NCBI RefSeq assembly: GCF_034314165.1
Contig: NZ_JAVIWK010000001.1
Location: forward strand, 1,317,001-1,381,000
DNA: 64,000 nucleotides
Source: Pseudomonas sp. Bout1
Lineage (GTDB): Bacteria > Pseudomonadota > Gammaproteobacteria > Pseudomonadales > Pseudomonadaceae
Reading direction: 5' to 3'
The notes beneath the pieces were generated by a model, which was given only the letters and a program-made list of their open reading frames with translations, ran no database searches and was not told the origin of the DNA. Both the position numbers and the translations under genes were made by a program. Of this stretch, positions 29,150 to 40,443 are shown piece by piece; the first letter of the stretch is position 1, and the number at the start of each line of letters is the position of its first letter.

Positions 29150-29155
29150 TATAAT
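29150..29155 (+). promoter_or_regulatory. Candidate -10 element upstream of fmdB/aspS
   Basis: TATAAT, preceded by a poor -35, lies 94 bp upstream of the FmdB-type gene and is the only good -10 in the gap. Confidence 0.35.
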
Positions 29156-29248
29156 CCCGGGCTTTGCTGCGCATGCCGGGACTTTCCCACGGGACAGAGT
29201 CAGGGCAGGGCGTGGCTTACGTCGTGATCTGATCGCCGAGACATCTCC

Positions 29249-29470
29249 ATGCCCATGTACGACTATCAATGCGCTTCCTGTGGTCATCAGTTGGAAGCCA
29301 TTCAAAAGATCAGCGCCGCGCCGCTGGTCGATTGCCCAGCCTGCCAGGCGCCGGAGCTTAAAAAGATGTTGTCCATGCCGGGCTTTCGCCTGAGTGGCAG
29401 CGGCTGGTACGAGACCGACTTCAAGACCGGCTCGAAAAAGAATCTGGCCGGCGGCGACAAAGCAGACTGA
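29249..29470 (+). CDS. FmdB-type zinc ribbon protein
   Basis: The 73-residue protein begins MPMYDYQCASCGHQLEAIQK and has two CxxC pairs (CASC and CPAC) forming one zinc ribbon, with the family ending (GFRLSGSGWYETDFK). Function is unknown; it precedes aspS, an arrangement typical of Pseudomonas. The second ATG (29255) is also a possible start. Confidence 0.9.
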   Translation: MPMYDYQCASCGHQLEAIQKISAAPLVDCPACQAPELKKMLSMPGFRLSGSGWYETDFKTGSKKNLAGGDKAD

Positions 29471-29578
29471 GTTGAACTCTACGCGCAGGCTCCTGCATTA
29501 TCCGTCACCTGACTAAGCTGTACGGTGATGAGGCAGGCCTCCACCGAATTTCGAATTACGAGAAGCGAAACCACTATC

Positions 29579-31354
29579 ATGATGCGCAGCCACTATTGCG
29601 GCCAACTGAACGAGACCCTGGAAGGTCAGGAAATCACTCTTTGCGGATGGGTTCACCGTCGCCGCGACCACGGCGGGGTGATCTTCCTCGATATCCGTGA
29701 TCGTGATGGTCTGGCCCAGGTGGTGTTCGATCCGGACCGCGCCGAGAGCTTCGCCGCCGCCGATCGCGTACGCAGCGAGTACGTCGTGAGGATCACCGGC
29801 AAGGTTCGCCTGCGTCCGGCCGGTGCCACCAATGCCAACATGGCATCGGGCATGATCGAAGTGCTGGGCTATGAGCTGGAAGTGCTGAACGAATCGGAAA
29901 CCCCGCCGTTCCCGTTGAACGAGTTCTCGGACGTTGGCGAAGAAACCCGCCTGCGTTATCGCTTCCTTGACCTGCGTCGCCCGGAAATGGCCGAGAAGCT
30001 GCGTCTGCGTTCGCGCATGACCACCAGCATCCGTCGCTTCCTCGACGAGAACGGCTTCCTCGACGTCGAGACGCCGATCCTCACCCGTGCTACCCCGGAA
30101 GGCGCCCGCGACTACCTGGTGCCGAGCCGTACCCACGCCGGTTCCTTCTTTGCGTTGCCGCAATCGCCACAGCTGTTCAAGCAACTGCTGATGGTCGCCG
30201 GCTTCGACCGCTACTACCAGATCGCCAAGTGCTTCCGTGACGAAGACCTGCGGGCTGACCGCCAGCCGGAATTCACCCAGATCGACATCGAGACCAGTTT
30301 CCTCGATGAAAAAGAGATCATGGGCATCACCGAGCAAATGATCCGCAACCTGTTCAAGGAAGTGCTGGACCTGGAGTTCGGCGAATTCCCGCACATGACC
30401 TTCGAAGAAGCCATGCGCCGTTACGGTTCCGACAAGCCCGACCTGCGTAACCCGCTGGAACTGGTTGACGTTGAAGACCAGCTCAAGGATGTCGACTTCA
30501 AAGTGTTCAGCGGCCCGGCCAACGACCCGAAATGCCGTATTGCCGCGCTGCGCGTTCCTGGCGCCGCGAGCATGCCGCGCAAGCAGATCGACGACTACAC
30601 CAAGTTCGTCGGCATCTACGGTGCCAAGGGCCTGGCGTACATCAAGGTCAACGAGCGCGCCAAGGGTGTTGAAGGCCTGCAGTCGCCAATCGTCAAGAAC
30701 ATCCCTGAAGCCAACCTCAACGTGATCCTTGATCGCGTTGGCGCGGTCGACGGCGACATCGTGTTCTTCGGCGCCGACAAGTCCAAGATCGTCAGCGAAG
30801 CACTGGGTGCACTGCGGATCAAGGTCGGTAACGACCTGAACCTGCTGACCTGCAAGTGGGCGCCGATGTGGGTGGTCGACTTCCCGATGTTCGAAGAGAA
30901 CGACGACGGCAGCTTCAGCGCCCTGCACCACCCGTTCACCGCGCCCAAGTGCACGCCGCAAGAGCTCGAAGCCAACCCGGCTGGCGCTCTGTCCCGTGCC
31001 TACGACATGGTGCTGAACGGCACCGAGCTGGGTGGCGGTTCGATCCGTATCCACCGCAAGGAAATGCAGCAATCGGTCTTCCGCCTGCTGGGCATCAACG
31101 AAGATGAGCAGCAAGAGAAGTTCGGCTTCCTGCTCGACGCCCTGAAATACGGCGCACCACCCCACGGCGGCCTGGCTTTCGGCCTGGACCGCCTGGTGAT
31201 GCTGATGACCGGTGCCCAGTCGATCCGTGAAGTGATTGCCTTCCCGAAAACCCAAAGTGCTGCCGACGTCATGACGCAGGCACCGGGTGTGGTGGATGCC
31301 AAGGCACTGCGCGAGCTGCATATCCGTTTGCGCGAAGCACCAAAGGCTGAGTAA
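29579..31354 (+). CDS. aspS: Aspartyl-tRNA synthetase (probably non-discriminating)
   Basis: The 591-residue class II synthetase starts [20 protein letters not shown]. It has the OB-fold anticodon-binding domain (residues 1-110), the catalytic core with [12 protein letters not shown] and [18 protein letters not shown], a GAD insertion domain (about 280-420) and the motif-3 region [15 protein letters not shown]. Length and the bacterial GAD domain fit. Pseudomonas enzymes of this type also charge tRNA-Asn, which GatCAB then amidates; that is family knowledge. The ATG at 29579 is the second of several in-frame starts and gives the standard length. Confidence 0.97.
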   Translation: MMRSHYCGQLNETLEGQEITLCGWVHRRRDHGGVIFLDIRDRDGLAQVVFDPDRAESFAAADRVRSEYVVRITGKVRLRPAGATNANMASGMIEVLGYELEVLNESETPPFPLNEFSDVGEETRLRYRFLDLRRPEMAEKLRLRSRMTTSIRRFLDENGFLDVETPILTRATPEGARDYLVPSRTHAGSFFALPQSPQLFKQLLMVAGFDRYYQIAKCFRDEDLRADRQPEFTQIDIETSFLDEKEIMGITEQMIRNLFKEVLDLEFGEFPHMTFEEAMRRYGSDKPDLRNPLELVDVEDQLKDVDFKVFSGPANDPKCRIAALRVPGAASMPRKQIDDYTKFVGIYGAKGLAYIKVNERAKGVEGLQSPIVKNIPEANLNVILDRVGAVDGDIVFFGADKSKIVSEALGALRIKVGNDLNLLTCKWAPMWVVDFPMFEENDDGSFSALHHPFTAPKCTPQELEANPAGALSRAYDMVLNGTELGGGSIRIHRKEMQQSVFRLLGINEDEQQEKFGFLLDALKYGAPPHGGLAFGLDRLVMLMTGAQSIREVIAFPKTQSAADVMTQAPGVVDAKALRELHIRLREAPKAE

Positions 31355-31505
31355 GGCCGCAGCGTGAAAGCGCGATAAGGTTTTACATTGTCAGCTAAGG
31401 GCGCATCTTCGGATGCGCCTTTGCGTTACAAGGGCTGTACGTTAAAGAGGGAAGTCCCGCCTGGGGCGGGATCGACAGGTTTCTACAGAATTTCGGAGTT
31501 GTGTT

Positions 31506-32252
31506 ATGGCTGGCCATTCCAAGTGGGCGAACATCAAGCACCGCAAAGAGCGTCAGGATGCCAAGAAAGGCAAGATCTTCACCAAGTGGATTCGCGAGCT
31601 GACCGTAGCTGCGCGCCAGGGTGGCGGTGACCCGGGCTCCAACCCGCGTCTGCGCCTGGCCCTGGACAAGGCGCTGGGCGCCAATATGAGCCGCGACATC
31701 ATCGACCGTGCCGTGGCCCGTGGCGCCGGTGCGGCCGATACCGATGACATGGTCGAGTTGAGCTACGAAGGCTACGGCCCCGGTGGCGTGGCGGTGATGG
31801 TCGAGTGCATGACCGACAACCGCAACCGTACCGCGGCTGCCGTGCGCCATGCGTTCAGCAAGTGTGGCGGCAACCTTGGCACCGACGGTTCGGTGGCCTA
31901 CCTGTTTGAGCGCAAGGGGCAGATCTCCTTCGCGCCGGGCGTTGATGAAGATGCGCTGATTGAAGCGGCGATGGAGGCGGATGCCGACGACGTGGTGACC
32001 AACGAAGACGGCTCCATCGACGTGTTTACCTCGTTTGCGGGCTTCTACTCGGTGCGTAACGCCCTGGAAGCGGCCGGTTTCAAAGGGACCGATGCGGAAA
32101 TCGTGATGCTGCCGACCACCAGCGCCGAGCTCGACCTGGACGGGGCTCAGAAGGTACTCAAGATGCTCGACATGCTCGAAGACCTGGATGACGTGCAGAA
32201 CGTCTATTCCAACGCCGATATCCCGGAATCGGTAGCCGAACAGCTCACTTAA
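31506..32252 (+). CDS. yebC: YebC/PmpR-family regulatory protein
   Basis: The 248-residue protein starts [20 protein letters not shown] and shows the three-domain YebC fold, with [17 protein letters not shown] and [10 protein letters not shown] near the C-terminus. In P. aeruginosa the orthologue PmpR represses quorum-sensing genes, and other YebC proteins assist translation. GGAG is present 8 nt before the ATG. It leads into ruvC after a REP-like element. Confidence 0.95.
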   Translation: MAGHSKWANIKHRKERQDAKKGKIFTKWIRELTVAARQGGGDPGSNPRLRLALDKALGANMSRDIIDRAVARGAGAADTDDMVELSYEGYGPGGVAVMVECMTDNRNRTAAAVRHAFSKCGGNLGTDGSVAYLFERKGQISFAPGVDEDALIEAAMEADADDVVTNEDGSIDVFTSFAGFYSVRNALEAAGFKGTDAEIVMLPTTSAELDLDGAQKVLKMLDMLEDLDDVQNVYSNADIPESVAEQLT

Positions 32253-32269
32253 GTACACCAAAGATCCAA

Positions 32270-32366
32270 TGTGGGAGCTGTCGAACTCCGGCGAGGCTGC
32301 GATGGCATCAACCCGGTCGAGCTGATGCACCGAGGTGCCTTTAGCGCAGGCAAGCCAGCTCCCACA
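32270..32366. repeat. REP-like inverted repeat between yebC and ruvC
   Basis: TGTGGGAGCTG (32270-32280) and CAGCTCCCACA (32356-32366) are perfect inverted ends. The interior has GCGATGGCATCAACCCGGTC-like sequence typical of this Pseudomonas repeat class, with a diverged left half. Confidence 0.8.
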
Positions 32367-32433
32367 GGGTTCTATGCTGTTTACACAAACCATGTGCCTG
32401 GCGCATCCGCTTTAAATCCAACCCGCAGGCGTT

Positions 32434-32958
32434 ATGACTTTAATCCTAGGTATCGACCCCGGTTCGCGAATCACCGGCTTTGGCGTGGTCCAACAGACCC
32501 CGCGAGGCTGCGTGTACGTGGCCTCGGGCTGTATCCGTACCGGCGCCGGCGAGCTGGCCGAGCGCTTGCAAATCGTTTATCGCGGCGTGCGTGAAGTAAT
32601 CCAGACCTATGGCCCCGTGACCATGGGCATCGAAAAAGTGTTCATGGCAAAAAACGCCGACTCGGCCTTGAAGCTCGGCCAGGCGCGCGGCGCTGCCATT
32701 GTTGCCGGTGCCGAAGAGGGCATGGAAATCGCCGAATACACCGCGACCCAGGTCAAGCAAGCCGTGGTCGGCACCGGCGCAGCCAATAAGGAGCAAGTGA
32801 TGATGATGGTCATGCACATGCTCAAGCTCACCTCCAAACCGCAAATCGACGCCTCCGACGCCCTGGCCATTGCCATTTGCCACGCCCATACCCGTTCCAG
32901 CCTGATGCCGCACGGCTTGGGCACGGCACGCAGTCGTGGCGGCCGGCTGCGTCTCTGA
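32434..32958 (+). CDS. ruvC: Holliday junction resolvase RuvC
   Basis: RuvC cuts Holliday junctions symmetrically. The 174-residue endonuclease has the first catalytic Asp in [14 protein letters not shown], the Glu in [10 protein letters not shown], and the last acidic residues in [15 protein letters not shown]. It is the first of the ruvC-ruvA-ruvB cluster, 115 bp before ruvA. Confidence 0.97.
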   Translation: MTLILGIDPGSRITGFGVVQQTPRGCVYVASGCIRTGAGELAERLQIVYRGVREVIQTYGPVTMGIEKVFMAKNADSALKLGQARGAAIVAGAEEGMEIAEYTATQVKQAVVGTGAANKEQVMMMVMHMLKLTSKPQIDASDALAIAICHAHTRSSLMPHGLGTARSRGGRLRL

Positions 32959-33073
32959 TAGCATCAGCGCAATCATTCTGCGTGGGGTGCATGAACGGCC
33001 TGTGCTGTCGGCCGGCATGCCCGCGTTATTACCGGCCAGGCCTTGATCTGAGCCGATTCTTAAGGATTCGAAC

Positions 33074-33685
33074 GTGATTGGACGCTTGCGCGGCACCCTG
33101 GCTGAGAAACAGCCGCCGCACCTGATTCTGGATGTAAACGGCCTGGGCTATGAGCTGGAAGTGCCCATGACCACCCTCTACCGCCTACCGTCGGTCGGTG
33201 AGCCGCTGACCCTGCACACCCACCTGGTGGTGCGTGAAGATGCCCAATTGCTCTATGGTTTCATCGGCAAGCGTGACCGCGATTTCTTCCGTGAGCTGAT
33301 CCGCCTCAATGGCGTGGGGCCGAAGCTGGCGCTGGCGTTGATGTCGAGCCTGGAAGTCGATGAATTGGTGCGGTGTGTGTCAGCGCAGGATACGTCCGCA
33401 CTGACCAAGGTACCGGGTGTCGGCAAGAAAACCGCCGAACGCTTGCTGGTGGAGCTGAAAGACCGCTTCAAGGCCTGGGAAGTCGTGCCGAGCATGTTCG
33501 CCCTGGTGCCTAACCAGCCTGATGCGCCGGGCGTTCCGGTGGCCAGCGCTGAAAGCGATGCGGTCAGCGCGCTGATCTCCCTGGGCTACAAGCCACAAGA
33601 GGCGAGCAAGGCCGTGTCGGCCATCAAGGACAAGAACCTGAGCAGCGAAGACATGATCCGCCGCGCCCTGAAGGGAATGATTTAA
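33074..33685 (+). CDS. ruvA: Holliday junction DNA helicase subunit RuvA
   Basis: The 203-residue protein starts [20 protein letters not shown] at GTG 33074. It has an OB fold (1-62), helix-hairpin-helix motifs ([15 protein letters not shown] and [19 protein letters not shown]) and a C-terminal RuvB-contact domain (about 150-203). RuvA binds the four-way junction and positions RuvB. Its stop is directly followed by the ruvB GTG. Confidence 0.97.
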   Translation: MIGRLRGTLAEKQPPHLILDVNGLGYELEVPMTTLYRLPSVGEPLTLHTHLVVREDAQLLYGFIGKRDRDFFRELIRLNGVGPKLALALMSSLEVDELVRCVSAQDTSALTKVPGVGKKTAERLLVELKDRFKAWEVVPSMFALVPNQPDAPGVPVASAESDAVSALISLGYKPQEASKAVSAIKDKNLSSEDMIRRALKGMI

Positions 33686-34744
33686 GTGATTGAAGCTGAT
33701 CGTCTGATCGCGGCCACCGGCCCCCGTGACCGTGAAGAAGTCCAGGACCGGGCCATTCGCCCCCTGAGCCTTGCCGAATACATCGGCCAGCCCACCGTGC
33801 GCGAGCAAATGGAACTGTTCATCCAGGCCGCACGCGGGCGTAGCGAGTCACTGGACCACACGTTGATCTTTGGCCCGCCAGGCTTGGGCAAGACCACCCT
33901 GGCCAACATCATCGCCCAGGAGATGGGCGTGTCGATCAAGTCCACCTCAGGCCCCGTGCTGGAGCGCCCGGGCGACCTGGCAGCGCTGCTGACCAACCTT
34001 GAACCCCACGACGTACTGTTTATCGACGAGATTCACCGGCTATCGCCCATCGTCGAGGAAGTGCTGTATCCGGCCATGGAAGACTTCCAGCTGGACATCA
34101 TGATCGGCGAAGGCCCTGCGGCGCGCTCGATCAAGCTCGACCTGCCACCGTTCACGCTGGTGGGTGCTACCACTCGCGCCGGAATGCTGACCAACCCGTT
34201 GCGCGACCGTTTCGGGATTGTTCAACGTCTGGAGTTCTATAGCACGGCAGACCTGGCGACCATCGTCAGCCGATCGGCGAGCATCCTGGGCCTGCCCCTG
34301 GACCCGGAAGGCGCCTTTGAAATCGCCCGTCGTGCCCGTGGTACGCCGCGTATTGCCAACCGTTTGCTGCGCCGGGTGCGCGACTTTGCCGAAGTGCGGG
34401 CCAAGGGGCATATCACCAAGCCCGTCGCAGACCTGGCGCTGAACCTGCTGGACGTGGACGAACACGGCTTTGACCACCAGGACCGGCGCCTGCTGTTGAC
34501 CATGATCGAGAAGTTCGACGGCGGCCCGGTAGGGGTGGACAGCCTCGCGGCCGCCATCAGCGAAGAGCGGCACACGATTGAGGATGTACTGGAGCCGTAC
34601 CTGATCCAGCAGGGCTACATCATGCGTACGCCGAGGGGCCGAGTGGTAACCCGGCATGCCTATTTGCACTTTGGGTTAAACATTCCGTCACGATTGGGCG
34701 AGATGCCCGTAGTAGACGAATTCCTCGATGCAGTAGACGATTAA
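33686..34744 (+). CDS. ruvB: Holliday junction DNA helicase motor RuvB
   Basis: The 352-residue AAA+ ATPase has Walker [12 protein letters not shown] (about residues 64-74), Walker [10 protein letters not shown] (about 111-119), sensor 1 GATTRAGML and the arginine-finger region [16 protein letters not shown], then a winged-helix domain with [15 protein letters not shown] and PRGRVVT. It drives branch migration with RuvA. GTG start with no gap from ruvA, so translation is coupled. Confidence 0.97.
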   Translation: MIEADRLIAATGPRDREEVQDRAIRPLSLAEYIGQPTVREQMELFIQAARGRSESLDHTLIFGPPGLGKTTLANIIAQEMGVSIKSTSGPVLERPGDLAALLTNLEPHDVLFIDEIHRLSPIVEEVLYPAMEDFQLDIMIGEGPAARSIKLDLPPFTLVGATTRAGMLTNPLRDRFGIVQRLEFYSTADLATIVSRSASILGLPLDPEGAFEIARRARGTPRIANRLLRRVRDFAEVRAKGHITKPVADLALNLLDVDEHGFDHQDRRLLLTMIEKFDGGPVGVDSLAAAISEERHTIEDVLEPYLIQQGYIMRTPRGRVVTRHAYLHFGLNIPSRLGEMPVVDEFLDAVDD

Positions 34745-34882
34745 AAACGCTTGGCGATTCGATTTATTCGGCGTTTGTGCTGTCCTAGTGGCTGGCGTCG
34801 TCATTCTTTCGTTAGAAATGAGCCACAGAGTGAAAAACAGTTGCCTGGCCGGATTGGCAACCTGAGGAGTAAGCACTAGAGT

Positions 34883-35338
34883 ATGCGCGCGCAAAACGGG
34901 GATCAGTCGTTCGCACATCGCTGTCGCGTTTATTACGAGGACACCGATGCTGGCGGCATCGTTTATTACGTCAATTACCTAAAGTTCATGGAGCGGGCTC
35001 GAACCGAGCGGCTACGGGAGCTGGGCTTTGCCCAATCCACGCTTGCAGGGGAGGACCTGTTGTTTGTCGTGCATTCCAGCGAGGCACGTTACTACGCGCC
35101 GGCGCGACTGGACGACGAACTGCTGGTCAGCGCAGAAATAACCGAATTGAACCGTGCCAGCCTGCGCTTTAAACAGCAGGTCAGGCGGGCTACGGATGCA
35201 ACGCTGCTCTGTGAGGGGCAGTTCCTGGTGGCCTGTGTTCGCACCAATAGTTTGAAACCCCGGGCCATTCCCGAAACTCTACGCGCGGCCTTTGCCGCCG
35301 TGAGCGGCGCGGGTAAACATTCAGAGCAGGAGATTTAG
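34883..35338 (+). CDS. ybgC: Tol-Pal system-associated acyl-CoA thioesterase
   Basis: The 151-residue hot-dog-fold thioesterase carries the 4-hydroxybenzoyl-CoA thioesterase signature [20 protein letters not shown], with catalytic Asp in DTDAGG. YbgC acts on acyl-CoA or acyl-ACP and is nearly always the first gene of the tol-pal cluster, as here; it is one base from the tolQ start. Confidence 0.95.
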   Translation: MRAQNGDQSFAHRCRVYYEDTDAGGIVYYVNYLKFMERARTERLRELGFAQSTLAGEDLLFVVHSSEARYYAPARLDDELLVSAEITELNRASLRFKQQVRRATDATLLCEGQFLVACVRTNSLKPRAIPETLRAAFAAVSGAGKHSEQEI

Positions 35339-35339
35339 C

Positions 35340-36035
35340 GTGGAACCTACCGTCGTCGACCATTCCTCCATGTGGAGCCTGGTCAGCAATGCCAGTGTTG
35401 TGGTTCAACTGGTGATGCTGGTCCTGGTAGCCGCATCGGTTACCTCTTGGGTCATGATTTTTCAGCGCAGCAACCTGCTGCGCGCCGGTCGACGTGCCCT
35501 GGAGAGCTTCGAGGAGCGCTTTTGGTCGGGTATCGACCTGTCCAAACTGTATCGCCAGGCCGGCAGCAACCCGGACCCGGATTCGGGCGTCGAGCAGATC
35601 TTCCGCGCCGGCTTCAAGGAATTCTCCCGTCTGCGCCAGCAGCCAGGCGTTGACCCGGAAGCGGTCATGGAAGGCGTGGCCCGTGCCATGCGCGTTGCCA
35701 TTTCCCGCGAAGAAGAAAAGCTTGAGCAAAGCCTGCCATTCCTCGCCACCGTAGGGTCCGTGAGCCCTTACATCGGCCTGTTCGGTACCGTGTGGGGCAT
35801 CATGAACTCCTTCCGCGGCCTGGCCCAGGCCCAGCAAGCGACCCTCGCCACCGTGGCCCCGGGTATCGCGGAAGCGCTGATCGCCACTGCTATCGGCCTG
35901 TTCGCAGCCATTCCCGCAGTAATCGCCTACAACCGTTTTGCTGCTCGCGGCGAAACCTTGATCAGCCGTTACTACACCTTCGCCGAAGAATTCCAGGCGA
36001 TCCTGCACCGTAAAGTGCACACCAGCGAAGAATAA
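35340..36035 (+). CDS. tolQ: Tol-Pal inner-membrane protein TolQ
   Basis: The 231-residue proton-channel subunit of the ExbB/MotA type has TM1 near residues 18-38, a large cytoplasmic loop, and TM2/TM3 near 135-195 with SVSPYIGLFGTVWGIMNSF and APGIAEALIATAIGLFAAIP. Working with TolR, it powers TolA across the envelope during cell division. GTG 35340 is used one base after the ybgC stop. Confidence 0.97.
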   Translation: MEPTVVDHSSMWSLVSNASVVVQLVMLVLVAASVTSWVMIFQRSNLLRAGRRALESFEERFWSGIDLSKLYRQAGSNPDPDSGVEQIFRAGFKEFSRLRQQPGVDPEAVMEGVARAMRVAISREEEKLEQSLPFLATVGSVSPYIGLFGTVWGIMNSFRGLAQAQQATLATVAPGIAEALIATAIGLFAAIPAVIAYNRFAARGETLISRYYTFAEEFQAILHRKVHTSEE

Positions 36036-36049
36036 GCAGGTAATTCCCA

Positions 36050-36511
36050 ATGGCTTTAATCGCTCGAGCTCGCAAAAAGCGCAAGCCGGTCGCCGAGATG
36101 AACGTAGTGCCCTACATCGACGTGATGCTGGTGCTGCTGGTTATCTTCATGGTGACCGCGCCGATGCTCAATCAGGGCGTGAAGGTTGATCTGCCCAAGG
36201 TTTCCAGCGAAGCCTTGCCGCAGGACAACAACACCCAGGTCCTGACCATTTCGATCAAGGCTGACAAGACCTATTACTGGAACCTTGGCAGCGAAGTCGA
36301 CACCCAGAAGCAGCAGGACAAGGCCATGACCTTGCCGCAGATGACGGATGCGGTGACCAAGATCATTCGCGCCGGCAACGAAGGCGGCAAGCACACCCAG
36401 GTGTTCATCCGCGGCGACAAGGTCGTCGACTACGGCTCCGTGATGGGCGCCATGGGCGGGCTGCAGAAGGCCGGCGTCGGTAATGTTGGCTTGATTACCG
36501 AGGCGCCCTGA
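36050..36511 (+). CDS. tolR: Tol-Pal inner-membrane protein TolR
   Basis: The 153-residue ExbD-like protein starts with a cytoplasmic tail (MALIARARKKRKPVAEM), then a single TM helix carrying the proton-path Asp in VVPYIDVMLVLLVIFMV, and a periplasmic domain ending GGLQKAGVGNVGLITEAP. It forms the motor with TolQ. The stop overlaps the tolA ATG by one base (TGATG). Confidence 0.97.
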   Translation: MALIARARKKRKPVAEMNVVPYIDVMLVLLVIFMVTAPMLNQGVKVDLPKVSSEALPQDNNTQVLTISIKADKTYYWNLGSEVDTQKQQDKAMTLPQMTDAVTKIIRAGNEGGKHTQVFIRGDKVVDYGSVMGAMGGLQKAGVGNVGLITEAP

Positions 36512-37584
36512 TGCACCAACAGCGAGAGCCGTCCGCCTCGGAAAGCTTCTTCTGGCCTAGCGTCTGGGCAATTGCCCTGCACGTCCTGGTGTTTGGCATG
36601 CTGTTTGTCAGCTTTGCCATGACCCCGGACCTGCCGCCAGCCAAGCCGATCGTGCAGGCGACCCTGTATCAGCTGAAATCGAAAAGCCAGGCCACCACCC
36701 AGACCAATCAGAAGATTGCGGGTGAGGCCCAGAAGTCGGCTGCGCGCCAGACTGAAGTCGAACAGATGGAACAGAAGAAGGTCGAGCAGGAAGCGGTGAA
36801 GGCTGCTGCGGAACAAAAGAAAGAAGAGGCGGCTCAAAAGGCCGAGGAATCGAAAAAGGCCGACGAGGCGAAGAAAGCTGAAGAGGCGCAAAAGGCTGAT
36901 GAAGCCAAGAAAGCCGATAAAGCTGCCGAAGCCAAAAAGGTCGAAGAGAAACAATTGGCTGATATAGCCAAGAAGAAATCTGAAGAAGAAGCCAAGAAAG
37001 CTGCCGAAGAAGAGGCCAAGAAAAAGGCCGCTGAAGACGCGAAGAAAAAGATTGTCGAAGACGCGAAGAAGAAAGCCGCGGACGACGCCAAGAAGAAAGC
37101 TGAAGCTGACGAGGCGAAGAAGAAAGTCGCCGACGATGCGAAGAAGAAAGCTGCCGCCGATGCCTCCAAGAAAAAGGCCCAGGAAGCAGCACGTAAATCG
37201 ACCGAAGACAAAAAGGCCCAGGCCTTGGCCGATTTGCTTTCCGACACGCCGCAGCGCCAGCAGGCCTTGGCTGATGAACGTGGTGATGAAGTCGCGGGCA
37301 GTTTCGATGACCTGATTCGCTCACGGGCAGCAGAAGGCTGGACACGTCCTCCTTCGGCACGCAAAGGCATGACAGTAGTGCTGCAGATCGGCATGTTGCC
37401 GGACGGTACGGTGACTTCGGTCAGCGTGGCCAAGTCCAGTGGCGATGGTTCGTTCGACAGTTCGGCGGTAGCAGCGGTCAAGAACATTGGCCGGTTGACC
37501 GAGATGCAGGGAATGAAACCAAGCGACTTCGCTCCCTACCGTTCATTCAAGATGACATTCACACCTGAGGATCTAGCCTTGTGA
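36511..37584 (+). CDS. tolA: Tol-Pal protein TolA
   Basis: The 357-residue protein has one N-terminal TM helix (about residues 14-36), a long Ala/Lys/Glu-rich helical domain (about 60-245) built of KKAEEAKKAEE-like repeats, and a C-terminal TolB/Pal-binding domain starting near [13 protein letters not shown] with [19 protein letters not shown]. It transmits the inner-membrane motor force to Pal. The repeated lysine/alanine codons make 36780-37215 a low-complexity DNA stretch. The stop overlaps the tolB GTG by 4 bp. Confidence 0.97.
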   Translation: MHQQREPSASESFFWPSVWAIALHVLVFGMLFVSFAMTPDLPPAKPIVQATLYQLKSKSQATTQTNQKIAGEAQKSAARQTEVEQMEQKKVEQEAVKAAAEQKKEEAAQKAEESKKADEAKKAEEAQKADEAKKADKAAEAKKVEEKQLADIAKKKSEEEAKKAAEEEAKKKAAEDAKKKIVEDAKKKAADDAKKKAEADEAKKKVADDAKKKAAADASKKKAQEAARKSTEDKKAQALADLLSDTPQRQQALADERGDEVAGSFDDLIRSRAAEGWTRPPSARKGMTVVLQIGMLPDGTVTSVSVAKSSGDGSFDSSAVAAVKNIGRLTEMQGMKPSDFAPYRSFKMTFTPEDLAL

Positions 37585-38882
37585 GAAACCTTCTTCGAGG
37601 AATGCTTGTCGTTATTTGCTGCATGGCAGGGATAGCGGCGGCGGATGAAAAGAACATCCTGGTCACCAGCGGTAGCGATCGGGCCACCCCGATCGCCGTT
37701 GTACCGTTTGGCTGGCAGGGCGGCAGCGTGCTGCCGGACGACATGTCGCAGATCATCAGCGATGACCTGCGCAACTCCGGTTACTACGCACCGATCGACA
37801 AAGGCAACATGATCAGCCAGCCGACCCAGGCCAGCGAAGTCATCTTCCGTGACTGGAAAGCGCTGAACGCCCAGTACCTGATGGTGGGCAGCATCACGCC
37901 TGCCGGCGGCCGCCTGCAGATCCAGTACACTCTGTTCAACGTCGCGACCGAGCAGCAAGTGCTGACCGGCAGCGTGTCGGGCACCACGGATCAGCTGCGG
38001 GACATGGCGCACTACATCTCCGACCAGTCGTTTGAAAAACTGACCGGGATCAAGGGTGCCTTCTCCACTCGCCTGCTTTATGTAACGGCAGAGCGTTTTT
38101 CGGTAGACAACACTCGCTACACGCTGCAGCGTTCCGACTATGACGGCGCTCGTGCAGTGACGTTGCTGCAATCGCGTGAGCCAATCCTGTCGCCGCGCTT
38201 CGCACCGGATGGCAAGCGTATCGCCTACGTGTCGTTTGAACAGAAGCGTCCACGCATCTTCGTTCAACACATCGACACTGGTCGCCGTGAGCAGATCACC
38301 AACTTTGAAGGCCTCAATGGCGCACCAGCCTGGTCGCCGGATGGTTCACGCCTGGCGTTCGTGCTGTCCAAAGACGGCAACCCGGACATCTACGTGATGA
38401 ACATGGCTTCGCGCCAACTGAGCCGTGTTACCAGTGGCCCAGGCATCAACACCGAACCGTTCTGGGGCAAGGATGGTTCGACCATCTACTTCACCTCTGA
38501 CCGTGGCGGCAAGCCGCAAGTCTACAAAACCAGCGTCAACGGCGGCGGCGCCGAACGTGTGACCTTTATTGGTAACTACAACGCGGCACCCAAGCTTTCG
38601 GCCGATGAAAAGACGTTGGTGATGATTCACCGTCAGGATGGTTTCACTAATTTCCGGGTTGCGGCCCAGGATTTGCAGCGCGGAACCGTAAAAATCCTCA
38701 CAGATACCAACCTTGATGAGTCAGCCACTGTTGCGCCCAACGGCACCATGGTAATCTACGCCACCCGCCAGCAGGGCCGGGGAGTCTTGATGCTCGTGTC
38801 CATTAATGGACGCGTAAGGCTCCCGCTTCCTACCGCACAAGGCGAAGTCAGAGAACCGTCCTGGTCCCCTTACCTGAACTGA
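37581..38882 (+). CDS. tolB: Tol-Pal periplasmic protein TolB
   Basis: The 433-residue protein has a signal peptide ([20 protein letters not shown]), an N-terminal domain that binds TolA, and a six-bladed beta-propeller with [24 protein letters not shown] blade repeats. It connects TolA and Pal at the outer membrane. GTG 37581 is coupled to tolA. Pal follows after 55 bp. Confidence 0.97.
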   Translation: MRNLLRGMLVVICCMAGIAAADEKNILVTSGSDRATPIAVVPFGWQGGSVLPDDMSQIISDDLRNSGYYAPIDKGNMISQPTQASEVIFRDWKALNAQYLMVGSITPAGGRLQIQYTLFNVATEQQVLTGSVSGTTDQLRDMAHYISDQSFEKLTGIKGAFSTRLLYVTAERFSVDNTRYTLQRSDYDGARAVTLLQSREPILSPRFAPDGKRIAYVSFEQKRPRIFVQHIDTGRREQITNFEGLNGAPAWSPDGSRLAFVLSKDGNPDIYVMNMASRQLSRVTSGPGINTEPFWGKDGSTIYFTSDRGGKPQVYKTSVNGGGAERVTFIGNYNAAPKLSADEKTLVMIHRQDGFTNFRVAAQDLQRGTVKILTDTNLDESATVAPNGTMVIYATRQQGRGVLMLVSINGRVRLPLPTAQGEVREPSWSPYLN

Positions 38883-38937
38883 CGCGGCGCTACAAAAAGA
38901 AGTACTTAACACACTGGGGTTCATTAGGAGTTTCACG

Positions 38938-39438
38938 ATGGAAATGCTGAAGTTTGGTAAGTTTGCTGCTCTGGCTCTGGCTCTGTCCGTAGCCGTTGGT
39001 TGCTCGTCTAAAGGCGGCGACAATGCCGGTGAAGGCGCAGCTGTTGATCCAAACGCTGGTTACGGCGCTAACACTGGTGCAGTTGACGGCTCCCTGAGCG
39101 AAGAAGCTGCTCTGCGCGCTATCACCACTTTCTACTTCGAATACGACAGTTCGGACCTGAAACCAGAAGCCATGCGCGCTCTGGACGTTCACGCGAAGGA
39201 CCTGAAAGCTAACGGCGCTCGCGTTGTTCTGGAAGGTAACACCGACGAACGTGGTACTCGTGAGTACAACATGGCACTGGGCGAGCGTCGTGCGAAAGCC
39301 GTTCAGCGCTACCTGGTACTGCAAGGTGTTGCTCCGGGCCAACTGGAACTGGTTTCCTACGGTAAAGAGCGTCCAGTTGCTACTGGCCACGACGAGCAGT
39401 CCTGGGCTCAAAACCGTCGCGTCGAACTGCGTAAGTAA
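38938..39438 (+). CDS. pal: Peptidoglycan-associated lipoprotein Pal
   Basis: The 166-residue lipoprotein has a lipobox (VAVGC, Cys22) and an OmpA-like peptidoglycan-binding domain from about residue 55, including [33 protein letters not shown] and the NRRVEL end. It anchors the outer membrane to the wall and is the Tol-Pal receptor. A GGAG ribosome site precedes the ATG at 38938. Codon use is strongly biased, suggesting high expression. Confidence 0.97.
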   Translation: MEMLKFGKFAALALALSVAVGCSSKGGDNAGEGAAVDPNAGYGANTGAVDGSLSEEAALRAITTFYFEYDSSDLKPEAMRALDVHAKDLKANGARVVLEGNTDERGTREYNMALGERRAKAVQRYLVLQGVAPGQLELVSYGKERPVATGHDEQSWAQNRRVELRK

Positions 39439-39444
39439 TTCGTC

Positions 39445-40278
39445 ATGCGAACGTGCCGTCGTGCTCTAACTGTATTGGCTCTCAGCCTGGCACCGCTTGC
39501 GGTGTGGGCTGCGGTTCCTGTGGAAGATAGCAACTCTGGCTATAACAATAGCGGGAGCAGCTATCCGCCAGCGGGTTATGGCACGAACGGCGCCTATGCC
39601 GGGGGAGCGGCGACTGCCGCCCCTTCGGCACAGGGCGAACTGTTCAACCAGCTGCAACGCATGCAGGATCAATTGTCGCAGCAACAAGGCACGATTGAAG
39701 TTCTGCAAAATCAAGTGAACCAGCTGAAGCAAGAAGGCCTGGAGCGATACCAGGATCTTGATCGACGTATTGGAGCCGGCGTTACACCAGCCACCACTCC
39801 TGATAATTCTTCTGCCGGTGGCGCCCCAAGCGCCGCCGGTGGTGCAGCAGCAGGGGCCGCGGCTGCCAGCCAAGCCCCTGCCGCCAGCAGCGAACCGGGT
39901 GACCCGGCGAAGGAAAAGCTGTATTACGACGCAGCCTTCGACCTGATCAAAGCCAAGGACTTCGATAAAGCCAGCCAGGCTTTTACCGCGTTCCTGCGCA
40001 AATACCCGAACAGCCAGTATGCGGGCAACGCCCAGTACTGGTTGGGTGAGGTGAACCTGGCCAAGGGCGATCTGCAAGGTGCAGGCCAGGCGTTTGCCAA
40101 GGTCAGCCAGCTGTACCCCAAGCACGCCAAGGTGCCGGATTCGCTGTACAAACTTGCTGACGTAGAACGCCGCCTGGGTCATACCGACAAGGTCAAAGGC
40201 ATTCTGCAGCAGGTGGTGGCCCAATATCCGGGTACCTCCGCCGCGCAGTTGGCTCAACGGGATCTGCAACGCATGTAA
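39445..40278 (+). CDS. cpoB: Cell division coordinator CpoB (YbgF)
   Basis: The 277-residue periplasmic protein has a signal peptide (cleaved after AVWA, near residue 22), an N-terminal trimerising coiled coil (about 60-105, QLNQLQRMQDQLSQQQ-like), an Ala/Pro/Gly linker with AAGGAAAGAAAAS, and TPR repeats from about residue 155 (FDKASQAFTAFLRKYPNSQY, YWLGEVNLAKGDLQG). It couples Tol action to peptidoglycan synthesis. A terminator follows. Confidence 0.95.
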   Translation: MRTCRRALTVLALSLAPLAVWAAVPVEDSNSGYNNSGSSYPPAGYGTNGAYAGGAATAAPSAQGELFNQLQRMQDQLSQQQGTIEVLQNQVNQLKQEGLERYQDLDRRIGAGVTPATTPDNSSAGGAPSAAGGAAAGAAAASQAPAASSEPGDPAKEKLYYDAAFDLIKAKDFDKASQAFTAFLRKYPNSQYAGNAQYWLGEVNLAKGDLQGAGQAFAKVSQLYPKHAKVPDSLYKLADVERRLGHTDKVKGILQQVVAQYPGTSAAQLAQRDLQRM

Positions 40279-40300
40279 GTGTGGCAACCCCGTTTAGAAG

Positions 40301-40326
40301 AAACCCGCGCCCTGCGCGGGTTTTTT
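40301..40326 (+). terminator. Terminator of the tol-pal operon
   Basis: AAACCCGCGC and GCGCGGGTTT form a stem followed by TTTTTT. Confidence 0.9.
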
Positions 40327-40443
40327 CGTTAGAATCCACGCCCTTTTATGACACACGCTTTTTGGGGTTTACGCGTTGGCGGAATTCCTTGAAGTGCCTG
40401 ACGGAGGCGGACAGCCTGTTTAGCTGTTACGCCCGTGGCGACT

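Noticed and set aside
29513..31321. 602-codon minus-strand open frame antisense to aspS
   Set aside because: A shadow of the aspS frame; no domains, no ribosome site.
36780..37215. Repetitive DNA as a tandem repeat array
   Set aside because: It is the Ala/Lys/Glu coiled coil of TolA, an expected family feature.
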